From positions 124,001-188,000 of the forward strand of contig JAQFVV010000023.1 in assembly GCA_028023455.1 (NCBI GenBank): DNA of 64,000 nucleotides, in the 5' to 3' direction. The number at the start of each line of letters is the position of its first letter. The stretch's first letter is position 1. The notes beneath the pieces were generated by a model. It saw only the letters and a program-made list of their open reading frames with translations, made no database searches and had not been told where the DNA came from. The DNA comes from Epiperipatus broadwayi. Taxonomy: Eukaryota; Onychophora; Udeonychophora; Euonychophora; Peripatidae. Below, one piece after another: positions 1 through 9,879 of the stretch. A program made the translations under genes and the position numbers.

Positions 1-651
1 TGTCAAATTCCATCAGTTTTGTATTTTCATGTTAGAAATCAGAAATTAGCTGATAATCTTACATTTAACATCTTATTTCACAATGAACTTAGTAGAGTGC
101 ATTCAACATAAGTATGATCATATATATCAATTAGGGAGTATAGAATCAGTTAAAGTTAAAAATGGGATGGGAATAGGGCAAGGATGCCCTATGTCACTTA
201 ATTTTTTTATTGTATTTGAGAGAAATGGATAGAGTAATAGAAAGACTAGAAAGAGGCATAGAGATACCATTAATAGGTGGCAAGGGAGTATATACCTTTT
301 TGGGTCTTTTATTTGTGGATGATGTCTTTTTGAGTACAGAATGAGGGGAAGATATGGAAGTTATGCTGAAAACATGAGCAAGGGTGAATAAAGAGATGGG
401 GATTACATTTAATGAAGAAAAATCAAAAGTAATGATGATTGATACTGGGAAAAAGAACTTTTTTTTTTATTAGAGAATGTAAAGTTAAGTGTGGTGAATA
501 GGTATAACTATCTGGAAATCATCTTAAGTAATCAGAGAAATTGCTTGGATGAATGGGAGAAAAAATTGATACATGAAGCAAAGAAAAGAAAGGGACTGAT
601 AAAGAAATTAACAGTGCTTTAATATAATAAATATGATGTAGCTAGATTTGT

Positions 652-1044
652 ATGGAAGGGAGTGGCAGTAGCAGGGTTAACATATATGGTAATGATGCGT
701 TATGTGTAAGTAAAGAGGTATTAAATTACTTAGAAAAAGTGCAAAGAGAAGTAGAAAGACATGCATTAGATGCAGATGTGTGGATAGCAAAGGAGGCAAT
801 TCAAGGAGAAATGGGATGGTCACGTTTTTATATGAAAGACGCAAAAAGCAAAATGAAAATGTTCGATAGATTGCAGTTTATGGATAATAAGAGAATAACC
901 AAAATAGTATTTAATTGGGTTATGAGTAAAGGGAAGGCAACAAGATGGTTGAGAAAGGTGGTACAGTATGCAGATGATTTGAATAAAGAATTTATCTCAG
1001 TATACTTAGACAAAAGGTGGGATGATTGTGTTAGAATTATTTAG
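652..1044 (+). pseudogene. LINE ORF2 C-terminal fragment
   Basis: Open frame of 130 codons. After about 10 residues the frame enters the conserved segment beginning YGNDALCVSKEV, followed by LEKVQREVERHALDAD and EAIQGEMGWSRF, which is the post-RT thumb and linker region of a LINE polyprotein. The RT palm lies upstream in other frames, so the apparent start codon is an accident of a frameshift and not a real initiation site. The region downstream continues the same protein in a different frame near 1200-1480. The fragment is a dead retrotransposon remnant. Confidence 0.75.
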
Positions 1045-1289
1045 TGTAATAGTTGCAAGAAATGGGATATAAGGATAGATGCATTAATAAAGAATAGGGA
1101 CTTGGAGAGATGGAGAGCTAGTATGGAGAGTAAAAAAATAAATATATAGAAATAAACAGAATATTGGGTGTGAACTAATTTATTATAATAGCAAGAAAAA
1201 TAGTTTACTGTTTAAGGCTCAAACATGATCTTTAGCAACAAGTGAATATACTCATAAATGGAAAAAAGTGGGTGATTTAGTCTTATACG

Positions 1290-1478
1290 TTGTGGAAGAA
1301 AGGCATAGAAAATATTAGGCATCTGTTAAGTGAATGTAAATGCTTGCAAGTAGAAAGGGCACAAATAATTAAGTTGTGGGAAAATAAATATAAACAAAGT
1401 GATTATATAGAAGGTGGGTTCTTGGTTTTTATGCTGGATTTGGGAAAAGATAAGAGGGATTTAGATAAAAGGCTATAG
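1290..1478 (+). pseudogene. LINE ORF2 extreme C-terminus, cysteine/histidine block
   Basis: Short open frame containing HLLSECKCLQVERAQI, which matches the layout of the C-terminal zinc-knuckle-like block (H, then EC, then a charged helix) that ends many LINE ORF2 proteins. Just upstream, at about 1215-1280, another frame carries FKAR and an EYTHKWKK segment expected immediately before it. It therefore belongs to the same decayed element as the 130-codon fragment. It has no credible start codon of its own. Confidence 0.6.
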
Positions 1479-1639
1479 AGTTGACAAAGATTATGTTGTG
1501 GAAATAGGATGGAGCAGCATAGAGAAGAATATGGGAAAAACTTAGGGTGGGGAATGAAAAGAAAGGTAAAGTGGCTAACAGGTTTTCCTGAGCATGGTAG
1601 CCGAGAGATTCCTGACTCCGGAAAAAAAAAAGACACTGT

Positions 1640-2455
1640 GCATTGCATCTCATGATTATTAAATTAAATTGTTCCTAAATACTGCCTTAGCTATTTTGAA
1701 TTTCTATTTAATCAAAGTAAAAAATGGAAGATGCCACTACATGCAAATAATCATTGTTTGATACTCGAGCTTACAGTAAGTATCATAACTGGGTTAGAGG
1801 AGGAAAATTTGATAACATTAATGAATAACCTTTTAAAAAATATATACAATAGGAAATGTTAATAGAAAGAAAATTAATTTTTATGAATTAATATAGAAAT
1901 GAGATATATAGGTTAGATCATAATTGTGAAAAATAGGCGAAAAGTAGATAAGTTGGTTAGTGAACAAAAAGTTTTAAAAAATAAATATAATTTTTTTAAG
2001 AAAAGTAGTTATTATAGAAGAATATATGAATGAGAACCCTAAACATAAATTATTATTATCCGGAGCAAGAATAAGATCTTTTGATAACAAAGAAAGGAGG
2101 TAAAAAGTAAACAGAAGGTATGTTTTACAGAAAGAGAAAAAGAATAATAAGAATCTAATTAAGAAATGTATAACATTGAAAGAATAATAGGATATATAGT
2201 ATGAGGAGAGGAGAAAAAACATAAAGATAAAAAAAAAATCCCAGAAATTTGAGGTTTATTATTTACGCTTTTGTAAATAAAAATGGAGAATATGAAAAAA
2301 GAATATTAGCATAAACAATATTAGTATAAAAATACTTAGTCATTTAAATTATTAAAACTGCAGTAACCAACTATATATTACAATTTTTATCTCATTTTAT
2401 TTAACTAGACCACAGTTATATATATATATTATTTCTAATATTCTCACAGATAAAT
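1640..2455. other. AT-rich stretch, purine-biased on the plus strand
   Basis: No gene recognised. From about 1800 to 2230 the plus strand is strikingly rich in A and G. This looks like a heavily decayed retroelement coding strand, but no motif survives that would name it. Confidence 0.3.
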
Positions 2456-2515
2456 GAATTCATATTATTTCCAGGAGCTTTCACGTTATAAAAATATAAT
2501 AGCTAAATGGCTGAC

Positions 2516-2546
2516 ATTTCGGTACAATAACAAGTACTTTCCTCAG
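2516..2546 (-). ncRNA. Hammerhead-like core, foldback D left arm
   Basis: Minus strand reads CTGAGGA, then an AAGTAC/GTACC hairpin, then GAAA. The CUGANGA and GAAA boxes are intact. The closing 10.1/11.1 pair is not canonical and stems I and III were not resolved. It is more likely a ribozyme relic than an active one. Confidence 0.35.
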
Positions 2547-2662
2547 AGCTTCTTCTTTCTCAAATCATAAGAATTTAAGAATGAGGAGAAAATAATAACA
2601 GCAACAAAAAACAATGATTTTAAATCTCCCCACATGCATTTTTATGATTTGGGAAAGAAGCT

Positions 2663-2693
2663 CTGAAGAAAATACTTGTTATTGTACTGAAAT
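2663..2693 (+). ncRNA. Hammerhead-like core, foldback D right arm
   Basis: Plus strand reads CTGAAGA, a hairpin with TAC and GTA sides around TTGTTATT, and GAAAT. It is the mirror copy of the left-arm core with several substitutions, and the two copies keep the same loop. Confidence 0.35.
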
Positions 2694-2755
2694 GTCTGCT
2701 ATGTAGCTATTATATTTTTATTACACGGAAACTCCTGGAAATAATGCTATGAATA

Positions 2756-3280
2756 TATAAATATAAAATATGCAGTGGACTATTGATCTTTAGAATGATT
2801 TTTAAACAGTGCATGCTATTAAAAAAAATTAATTTTTTCTTGACTAGAAAATTACAAAAAAAAAAAAACATTGGTATCATCAAGTGCACCAAAAATAAAT
2901 TGGAAAAATTAAATGTCCAATATGTAATTTTTTTTTGGTACATCTTTCTAACAAATCATATATTTCAAAATGACAATTGTAAAATATAAATCACAGTAAC
3001 TAATTATATACTTCTTATTCACTATATTTGCAATGACATTATTAGGATTTTTCTAATATTTGTTTATTAATTATTATTTTTTCCAATTTATTTTTTTAAT
3101 TGTATTTTTACTATTTATTGCACACACATTTTGAATATGTGGGTTTTGAATTAAATTTTTGGCCATGCGATTCTTGATTTATAAGTGTTTGAGAATTCCA
3201 ATTGCCATCATTGTCTAGAATAAATCAAATATTTATAATAATGATGCTTTGAATTTCAGCCCCTAAAAATAAAATAAAAG
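2756..3280. other. AT-rich stretch, nothing recognised
   Basis: Only homopolymer runs and AT-rich sequence. No frame with a recognisable domain on either strand. Confidence 0.3.
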
Positions 3281-3400
3281 ATGGTTTCTGGAAGATATAT
3301 TATGTTCAAAAAGCCCCACTGCACTAAATCAGATTAAAGTTCCTCACTAACAAAAGCCATAAGCCAGAAACTAGTGAAAAAATAGATAGAATAGTACTGG
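3281..3400 (+). repeat. Fragment of repeat family A
   Basis: Contains the family A block with cctcactaac, then a GCC hairpin, then agccagaaactagtg. The same block in the same order occurs at 8870-8905 and 14371-14405. The CTGACGA box has decayed to CTAACAA. Sequence on both sides does not match the family, so this is a small diverged fragment. Confidence 0.6.
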
Positions 3401-6400
3401 ATGGCGATATTATAAGAACCACCATCTAATATATATATTGATTAATCAAATTTCAATAGATGACAGCAGTAGACAAAAATATCCAGAGTTGCTCTTGTAC
3501 AAGTAAAGATTTATCTTTATTCTTACTACTACTATCTATTGTCCATTGATTTGATCAAGATTTAATCTAAGTTAATTACAGAATTGATAAAGAATTCTAG
3601 TACCTAAGGTAGATTGATATAAACTAAGAAAATCTTGAGATACTTAATATTTAAGTCACCAGCCTAAAATCAAGTTCAGAAATCAGAATAATAGGGTACC
3701 AGAACAGATCTGATTTTACTGACAATTGTCCAATAATCATTGCCCTTCCTTTAACTTAATTCATCATTTCATATGTAAAGTTATATCTAACTTTAACTAG
3801 TATGTTTTTGGTTATTACTCAAAAGAACAAAAAACAATAAGTCTCTACAATCTGCAATCTTAAAAAATATACCACCACCTGCTGCTCTTGCATGAATTTG
3901 ACAAAATGTCAACTTGGCTCAAAGAAAGTTTCTAAAATGACTAGATTCTATCATTAGTAGCAATTTCTTAAATTTCAAAATAAACTATTTTTAATGAGTG
4001 TAGTAGAAACTTGTCCTAAACAGAAAGATATTTAGACCTTATTTAGTTTTATCTTAGATTTCACTGGAGTTATTAATTTGTTCATAATATATTCATTGTG
4101 GATGTCACAATTAAACTGGTAGTAATTAAGGATTGTCCAATGATTTGTGATGGTGGCATTTTATTTATAGTTATATGTTGGACTATTTCCATTATTTAAA
4201 TGTTATTAAATATCTATAGATAAGTGTGTGCAGTAACATTTTCAATGGCATCATTCTCTTTTCTCTATATGTTGCTGGCTTGAGTAGAATGAACTAGCAA
4301 GTGAATAGAAATGATGAGAGCAATAACTTAAATTCAGTATTCTAATTTACTGGTTCAGTTACCATATCAACCATCAGCATCTGAAGAAGAGAAGAGAATA
4401 ATACCACCCAAAACATTGCATCCCATACTAATTTGTATGTTATTACTAATGGTTGAATGTATTTAGAAAAATATAAAGTATGATCTTTTCTAAAAACATT
4501 TAACAATTTCAACTAGATGATAACTAGGAATTAATGATTAACTTAAATTTGACTTTGCTCATGAACAACTATTTATTTTCATCCACATTAAACTGACTGC
4601 TTGTGGTGTAGAGTGTAAGTACAATATGAAGTTAATTCTTGTACAGAAGCACTAACACTATTCTCATTTCTAAGTACAACTTTGATAAGTTACCATTACG
4701 TGATCTACTCCCATAATGAACAATTATATAAAACTAACAATATTTTTTATTGTTGTGACACAAACAATGCAGGAGAGATATTATGTTTTGAATACAAAAA
4801 ATCATGTAATTCCTTGGTCAAATGTAAAGATCGGAATTTTTTTCCTGCAATAAACTTGATTATATATCAATTCACGAGTAAGGCAATCCCCAGGCAATAG
4901 TAACATTTTAATGGAATAGATATCACACTACTTATAATTAGAATAACATGGTAATTTACTTTCAATTGAATAAGTATTAAAATGTTTTATTAAAAGAGAG
5001 AAATATCTCTAATGGGTAAATTTCTAAGAAGGTATAATTAGATGTTTGTAATTGAATGATCATATCTACACAAATCATTGTGATTCTACAAAAAGTACAT
5101 GATAAATAATCTTGATTGACTGAGTTCCAGACTCATAATGATGTCATAAGTTTAATTACCAAACTTCAATCCAAATGGAATTATTATTGTAGCAATTTCT
5201 TTACCAACTTTGCATGGTTTGTTAGAATCAATAACCCTGTTTTCCTATGCAACTTTCTTTTACGTCATAATCCGTATTTTGTAATGAAATAGTAATATAT
5301 CTGCTACCATATCTATAATCTAGATTCAAATCTGACTAAATTTGATTTTTTTTTCAAAATCTGAATTTTTTTTCCCAAGCAGTCAGTTTACAACACCATT
5401 CCATATTGATTAGTGAGTTTCTAGCTATTCTTAAATGAATGGTAAAACAAGGATTTTAAAACTGCTCAAACCTCATCATCTGTCTATTGGCAAGCCTAGT
5501 GACTGCTTTCTCCTCCACCGTTCCTTTACGAGGGGCTATTGGAAAAACCTTTGCCTTGAAGATCGTTTTAGAAACGTACATTAGTATATTCAATAATACA
5601 CATAAAAATAAGATAATTTCTATATAAACAACTTTATTTTCGTATTATTACAAAATAAATTGAATGACATCAACACGCAATTTAGCAGGAAAGAATGAAA
5701 AAGATTTCCACTTCTTACTTCTTAAAAAGAAGGCTAAAAGCCAGAATAAAATGTTTAAACTTAGTTATATCTTCTTACGCTTTCTTTTCTTTCAAATGCT
5801 ATTATCTGATTAATTATCCATTTCTCCTGACAATACCAGTCAACTACTTACTTATAAGTTATTCGTGACATTTCTTACGAGGTAATGAAGATATGCAAGT
5901 CAATGAAAGCCTCATTTGGGAAGAAACTATAATTTTTTATATAAATAATCATATTTAAAAATGCTCTCTTAAGAAAACAAGTGTCTGATGTGTGTGCATA
6001 AAAAATTCTAACAATACGATTTAAAAATGGCAAATCCTCTATTAAAAAAAAAAAAATTATGCGTGTCCCTAAAGATTCTAAACATTTTATCATATCAACT
6101 CTTCTCTTAAATTCAATATTCATTATTTGATCCTTCATCAAATTATCTTATAAATGATTTATTTAATATGCCTATAGGCAAACATATCAATCATTTAATT
6201 TGTTGATAAATAGTACGAATCTTTCTTAATAGGAAGATAAAAGAGGCCCCAACAAACTTGGTAAATTAGATAAGTGTCAATGAAAAAATATTACTGTAAT
6301 ATATGAAACAAATTCCTCATCAAAAATTATGGCATCTGGTACAAACCTGAAAAGATTCTCCAAAAAAATTTGCAATGACTACAGCAATCCTGTACTACAA

Positions 6401-6782
6401 TCTTCCATTTTTATTCATACAATTACTAAACATTGCAACCTAATGCATTGTGCTACCTTTTTCAACCTATCAGGATAATCTAAATTACTTGTGAAAGAGG
6501 TGTTACTTTTAAGGGTAAAATTATTTTCATTTAAGTTTGTGATTTATATTACCTTTCTCTAATACAGTAGAGTTACAAATCTACAGATACTAAGTTCTTA
6601 CCTTTATCTATAATGGAAAGGTTGTAGATTTATTTATATTAAATTCATGATCTGCAATGGTAGGATCATACATTCACATGTGCTGAGTTCATAGTACATC
6701 TATAATGGTAAGGTCATTTTAATGTACAAGTTCATGGTTTAGGTTTACCTTTGGCAATAACAGTAGATTCATAAAGTAATTA
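3401..6782. other. AT-rich stretch with few landmarks
   Basis: No gene recognised. A CTGAAGAAG box at 4380, with AAAACATTGC downstream, resembles the PLE-type hammerhead remnant but the hairpin is lost. A GC-richer patch at 5456-5581 is entered separately. From about 6560 to 6790, diverged repeats of a block like ttcatgrttta with an nearby ctataatgg-like block are visible, and related blocks return at 7205-7320. Confidence 0.3.
5456..5581 (-). other. Small open frame in a GC-richer patch
   Basis: Minus-strand frame of 41 codons starting MYVSKTIFKAK and ending MMRFEQF before TAA. It stands out because the surrounding sequence is far more AT-rich and rarely open. No domain or family is recognised. 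It could be a fragment of an old transposon or a coding remnant. No splice signal was convincing. Confidence 0.2.
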
Positions 6783-6882
6783 TAAAGGACTTGAACTTTC
6801 AAGCTCCCTACATCTATCCAATCAATCTTATGTAACTGATACACATGACCACATACATGTGAAAAAGATAAATGATCTCCAA

Positions 6883-6993
6883 ACCCGAGTAATCAATGAA
6901 TGCCAAAAGGCTTTTGCATAAAATCCCTATCTAATACCTGTTTTAATAACAGTAATGTGCTAGCATAAAAAATAGTGATCATGTGATGTTTAG
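6883..6993 (+). mobile_element. Short family A insertion nested in family B
   Basis: A 111-bp insertion bounded by the direct repeat tgatctccaa at 6873-6882 and 6994-7003. The uninterrupted site is seen in another family B copy at 38484-38494. The insert begins with accgag and taatcaatgaatgcc, and ends catgtgatgtttag, which is the 3' end of family A. It lacks most of the family A interior, including the hammerhead-like block. The fixed 3' end, variable 5' end and 10-bp target duplication indicate retrotransposition. Confidence 0.75.
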
Positions 6994-7010
6994 TGATCTC
7001 CAATATACAT

Positions 7011-7037
7011 ATTTCATACTGAACTAGCATTCATCAG
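7011..7037 (-). ncRNA. Hammerhead-like core, family B (interrupted)
   Basis: Minus strand reads CTGATGA, stem ATGCT with AGTAT, then GAAAT. Both conserved boxes are intact and stem II pairs through a G-U. The strand that would complete stem III and stem I lies at about 6850-6867, on the far side of the nested family A insertion, which sits in the stem III loop. The insertion has probably abolished folding. Confidence 0.5.
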
Positions 7038-7204
7038 TTGGTCCAGATCATCATCTTCAATGTAAATATACAATCAGTGCCCAGTTTATATTATGATAGC
7101 AAATCTTTAAACTTTAATGGACAAGCATCAATCTTCTCCATTCTCCAATTTTTCAACCATTCATTTACATATATTTAAATATTCAATTCATAAACATAAG
7201 AATA

Positions 7205-7885
7205 TTAAGTTCATGATTTATCCTTGTCCTTATCTAGAATACTAACATCATAAATTCATAATTTATTTTACCTTTATCCATACTAGAAGGGTGAAATAAG
7301 AGTCATAAGGTAATTACTAGATAAAAACTTCTAAACTATTAGAAAAATAATAGAGTGTTTATGATAATCTAAAATTGCAATAGATGAAAAAAAAACAGAA
7401 TTCCTACAATAAAAAAAAATGAAAACACACAAATGTTTTTCCAGAAGCATGAATAACATTGGAAATGCTTGCAGAACAAATGTTTTTCATAATCTATCTT
7501 TCTCTCATAGTATATATATTCACTATAATAACAATCAAAATTTTATTTATAACTATATACTTTATTTTTAAAATATGAATAGGTAACCATACGATCTCAA
7601 TCTTAAACTGTGTTTTAATCACAATTGCATTTAAAATGTGATCAACATATTCACACTTAAATAACATATCACATGAAATTTGATATATTCAAAGGTATGA
7701 TAGATATTCTGAAATAGTTAACAGATATTTAAACTCTAAAATATCAGATGAAATTAGGTTGTAACTGAAAATATATGAGACATAGTATACTTTATGACAG
7801 ATAATAGTTAGTGATATTAAAGTTTAAATATACAATAGGGAGGGCTAAAATACATTGCAAATTTATTATATTTATTTTAACTTTA
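7205..7885. other. AT-rich stretch
   Basis: Diverged repeats of the type seen at 6560-6790 up to about 7320, then AT-rich sequence with no recognised feature. Confidence 0.3.
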
Positions 7886-7889
7886 TTTG

Positions 7890-8502
7890 TTGATATTCAA
7901 TATTTTTAGCTATTATCAATCCACTTCAGGATGAAGGTATGTACATCTCTGATCTCTAGTGTCTCTTCTCCACATCATCTCTGCACACTTTCTCATCCCA
8001 TTCACATATCTCACAAGTGATCTCTTTCTAGGTTTTTTACAATCTCTTGGAATAGTTTAAAATTTCCACTATCCATCTGCTATCATCTTTTCTAGTAGTA
8101 TGTCCAACCCAGCTCCAGACTCTTAATTCTTTCAATGACAACAGTAACACCTGTTTGCTCTCTAACCAATGTATTTCATTTTCAGTCCCTTCTCATTACT
8201 CCTAACATAAATCTTTCCTTCTGTACTGTTTTTTTTCCTGATAAATACCCCAGTCTCAATTCAATACGTAAGAATTGGAAAAACAAATTTACTAAAATGC
8301 CTTCCTTTCCAGACACATAAACATAGGTCCTTTTAATATCTAAGATATTTCTTCCCATAAGCACTCCAACTAAATTTAATTCTATGATTAATTTCATTCA
8401 TTGTTTCCATCTATAATAATTATCTGACCAAAATATTTATAGTAGATAACTTCCTATATTTCATCAGTATCAATCTTTAATTTCTTCTTGTGATAAAATT
8501 CA
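7890..8502 (-). pseudogene. RTE retrotransposon 3' end relict (part 1 of 2)
   Basis: Minus-strand remnant of the C-terminal part and 3' end of an RTE-type LINE. It aligns block by block with 24160-24830 in this window: attatcaatccact near the 3' end, the ttttacaatctcttgga block, the cctaacataaat block and the tcaatctttaatttc block. Multiple frameshifts. The same relict resumes at 9091 beyond an inserted family A element. Confidence 0.8.
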
Positions 8503-9090
8503 TTGAACATTATTAATAAACAATTCAAAACAAAGCAAAACTCTCCATACAGTAGTGCCATCTTGTGCCAACAAGAGCAATCAATGGATGCCAGAAGGCT
8601 TGTGCATACAATCCCTATCTAGTACCTACTCATCCAATATCCCCAGACTAGTTTCTGGCTTGTGGCCTTCGTCAGTGAGGAGCTTTGGATCTGAGAGCAC
8701 TGAACCTAGATCTTAGGATCTAATGCAACCCTCTAGCAGCCACCTTTTAACTCTACTTAACTACAAAACTATGAGAATGAAATTGAAAACACAATAATAT
8801 TTTCAATCCAAGCTCAATAGCATTAGATCCTAAGATCTAGGTGCAGTGCTCTCAGATCCAAGGCTCCTCACTGACGAAGGCCACAAGCCAGAAACTAGTC
8901 TGGGGATATTGGATGAGTAGGCACTAGATAGGGATTTTATGCACATGCCTTCTGGCATCCATTGATTGCTTGTTGGCACAAGATGGCACTACTGTATGGA
9001 GAGTTTTGCTTTGTTTTGAATTGTTTAATAACAATTATGTGCTAGTATGAAATAGTCATCATGTGATGTTTAGTGGTTGAACATTATTAA
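8503..9090. other. Target-site duplication pair of foldback A3
   Basis: The 14-bp word ttgaacattattaa occurs at 8503-8516 and again at 9077-9090, immediately outside the family A foldback. The uninserted RTE copy at 24820-24850 has a single corresponding site, so the duplication was created by the insertion. Confidence 0.85.
8517..9076 (+). mobile_element. Family A foldback element A3
   Basis: A 560-bp insertion with arms of about 250 bp: left arm about 8520-8770, right arm about 8815-9050. Both arms carry the same blocks (caatggatgcc, agtttctggctt, gtcagtgaggagc and their complements). Beyond the right arm a unique tail of about 50 bases ends catgtgatgtttagtgg, the 3' end shared by family A copies. 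The right arm holds CTGACGA at 8873-8879 and GAAAC at 8891-8895 around a GGC/GCC hairpin. No open frame. It is inferred to be a non-autonomous retroelement with an inverted 5' copy, an arrangement familiar from Penelope-like elements. Confidence 0.8.
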
Positions 9091-9611
9091 CTTTAGCATT
9101 TTTATCATTTATTTTTAGTCCTACTTTCTTATGTTCATCTGATAAATCTTGCAATATTTTCTGAATCTCAGAAGCATTATTTACAAAAACAGTTACATCA
9201 ATTGGGAAATCTAGATGATTTAAATAATATCCATTCACTTTTATTCTCTCTTATCTTCCTATTTTAAGCCATAAAATATTTCTTGCAAAACTGCTGTGAA
9301 AAGTTTTGAATATATGAAGTTACCCTGTTTTAAACCCTTCTCAATGTTAATCTGCTTAGTAACACTATAGAATCTAATTACTGCTATTGCATTTTCATAA
9401 AATCTTCAGAATAATCTCGATGAACCAAACTTTTAATCGCTGAAAAAATGCTTATAGATTCAAATGCCTTTTCGTAATCTACAAATCTAAAGCATAATGA
9501 TAACTCATATTTATTATTCCTTTCTATAACATTTTCCAATACTTGGATGTGAACCACTATGCTAAAACTATATTTAAGTATAGATTGTTCTTTTAATATA
9601 AAAAACCCCAA
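9091..9611 (-). pseudogene. RTE reverse transcriptase relict (part 2 of 2)
   Basis: Minus strand continues the interrupted RTE element into the RT domain. A segment reading FVDYEKAFES (palm motif A of RTE, compare FVDYEKAFDS at 25200-25230) is still legible in the 9384-9611 frame, and a decayed FADD region lies near 9190-9240. The homology stops at about 9611, which is the 5' truncation point of this copy. Not functional. Confidence 0.8.
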
Positions 9612-9675
9612 AATTAAGCACTAAGTTTCACACTCGTAAATTTTGAAACATATTGCTGTTGGGGCTGTGCTCATT

Positions 9676-9870
9676 TTAACAATGGAAATGAATGACTAGA
9701 AGGCTCAATTTTTGCCATCTTTCTTCGGAGAACAGTTTATTGTAATGAAGGAGTTCGAGACCAACAGACTGCCATGAAGACATCGGACAAGCAGCCCAAT
9801 GAAGAACACTAGTGCCAAATGCCATAAAGGACACTTCAGCTAGAAGATTGTTGATAAAATTTCTTCCCAC
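9676..9870 (-). other. Unassigned open frame in a GC-richer patch
   Basis: Minus-strand frame of 64 codons in a patch (9690-9860) less AT-rich than its surroundings, just beyond the truncated RTE. It reads MGRNFINNLLAEVS at its start and EERWQKLS near its end. No family recognised, no RTE similarity. It could be part of another decayed repeat. Confidence 0.2.
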
Positions 9871-9879
9871 ATAGCTCTT

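Larger units (their letters stand above)
85..1632 (+). mobile_element. Decayed non-LTR retrotransposon (LINE), 3' half
   Basis: Reading across frames gives reverse-transcriptase landmarks in the right order: a GQGCPMS block at about 178-200, an FVDD catalytic-box relic (YxDD family) at about 313-325, and then the two C-terminal open stretches listed separately. Frameshifts and stops separate every block, so nothing is functional. The end is marked by an A-rich tract at about 1620-1632 after a slightly GC-richer 3' end. The C-terminal part has the GNDALCVSKEV type of motif and an H..EC cysteine/histidine block found in a LINE group common in aquatic invertebrates. The 5' part lies outside the window or is truncated. 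Assignment to a LINE is firm; the clade is not. Confidence 0.8.
2456..2755. mobile_element. Foldback element D with hammerhead-like cores
   Basis: Two inverted arms, about 2456-2570 and 2640-2755, are separated by a spacer of about 70 bases. The arms share the block tttccaggag at their outer ends and gagcttctt towards the centre. Each arm read outward carries the same box arrangement: CTGAGGA (left arm, minus strand) or CTGAAGA (right arm, plus strand), a hairpin with GTAC/GTAC or TAC/GTA sides and loop TTGTTATT, then GAAATGTC. This is the order of a hammerhead core, as known in Penelope-like retroelements. The bases next to the boxes do not pair well, so activity is doubtful. No coding sequence. 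Confidence 0.6.
6783..7165 (-). repeat. Family B copy, interrupted by family A
   Basis: Single-arm copy of family B in minus orientation. From its 3' end it runs through the ccacatacatgtg block at 6851-6863 and the hammerhead-like core at 7011-7037 to the block caatcttctcca at 7129-7140. It is split by a family A copy at 6883-6993. The uninterrupted order is visible at 12780-12835 and 38480-38535. The end sequence (revcomp tcctttataatta) resembles the ends of the other family B copies. Confidence 0.75.
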
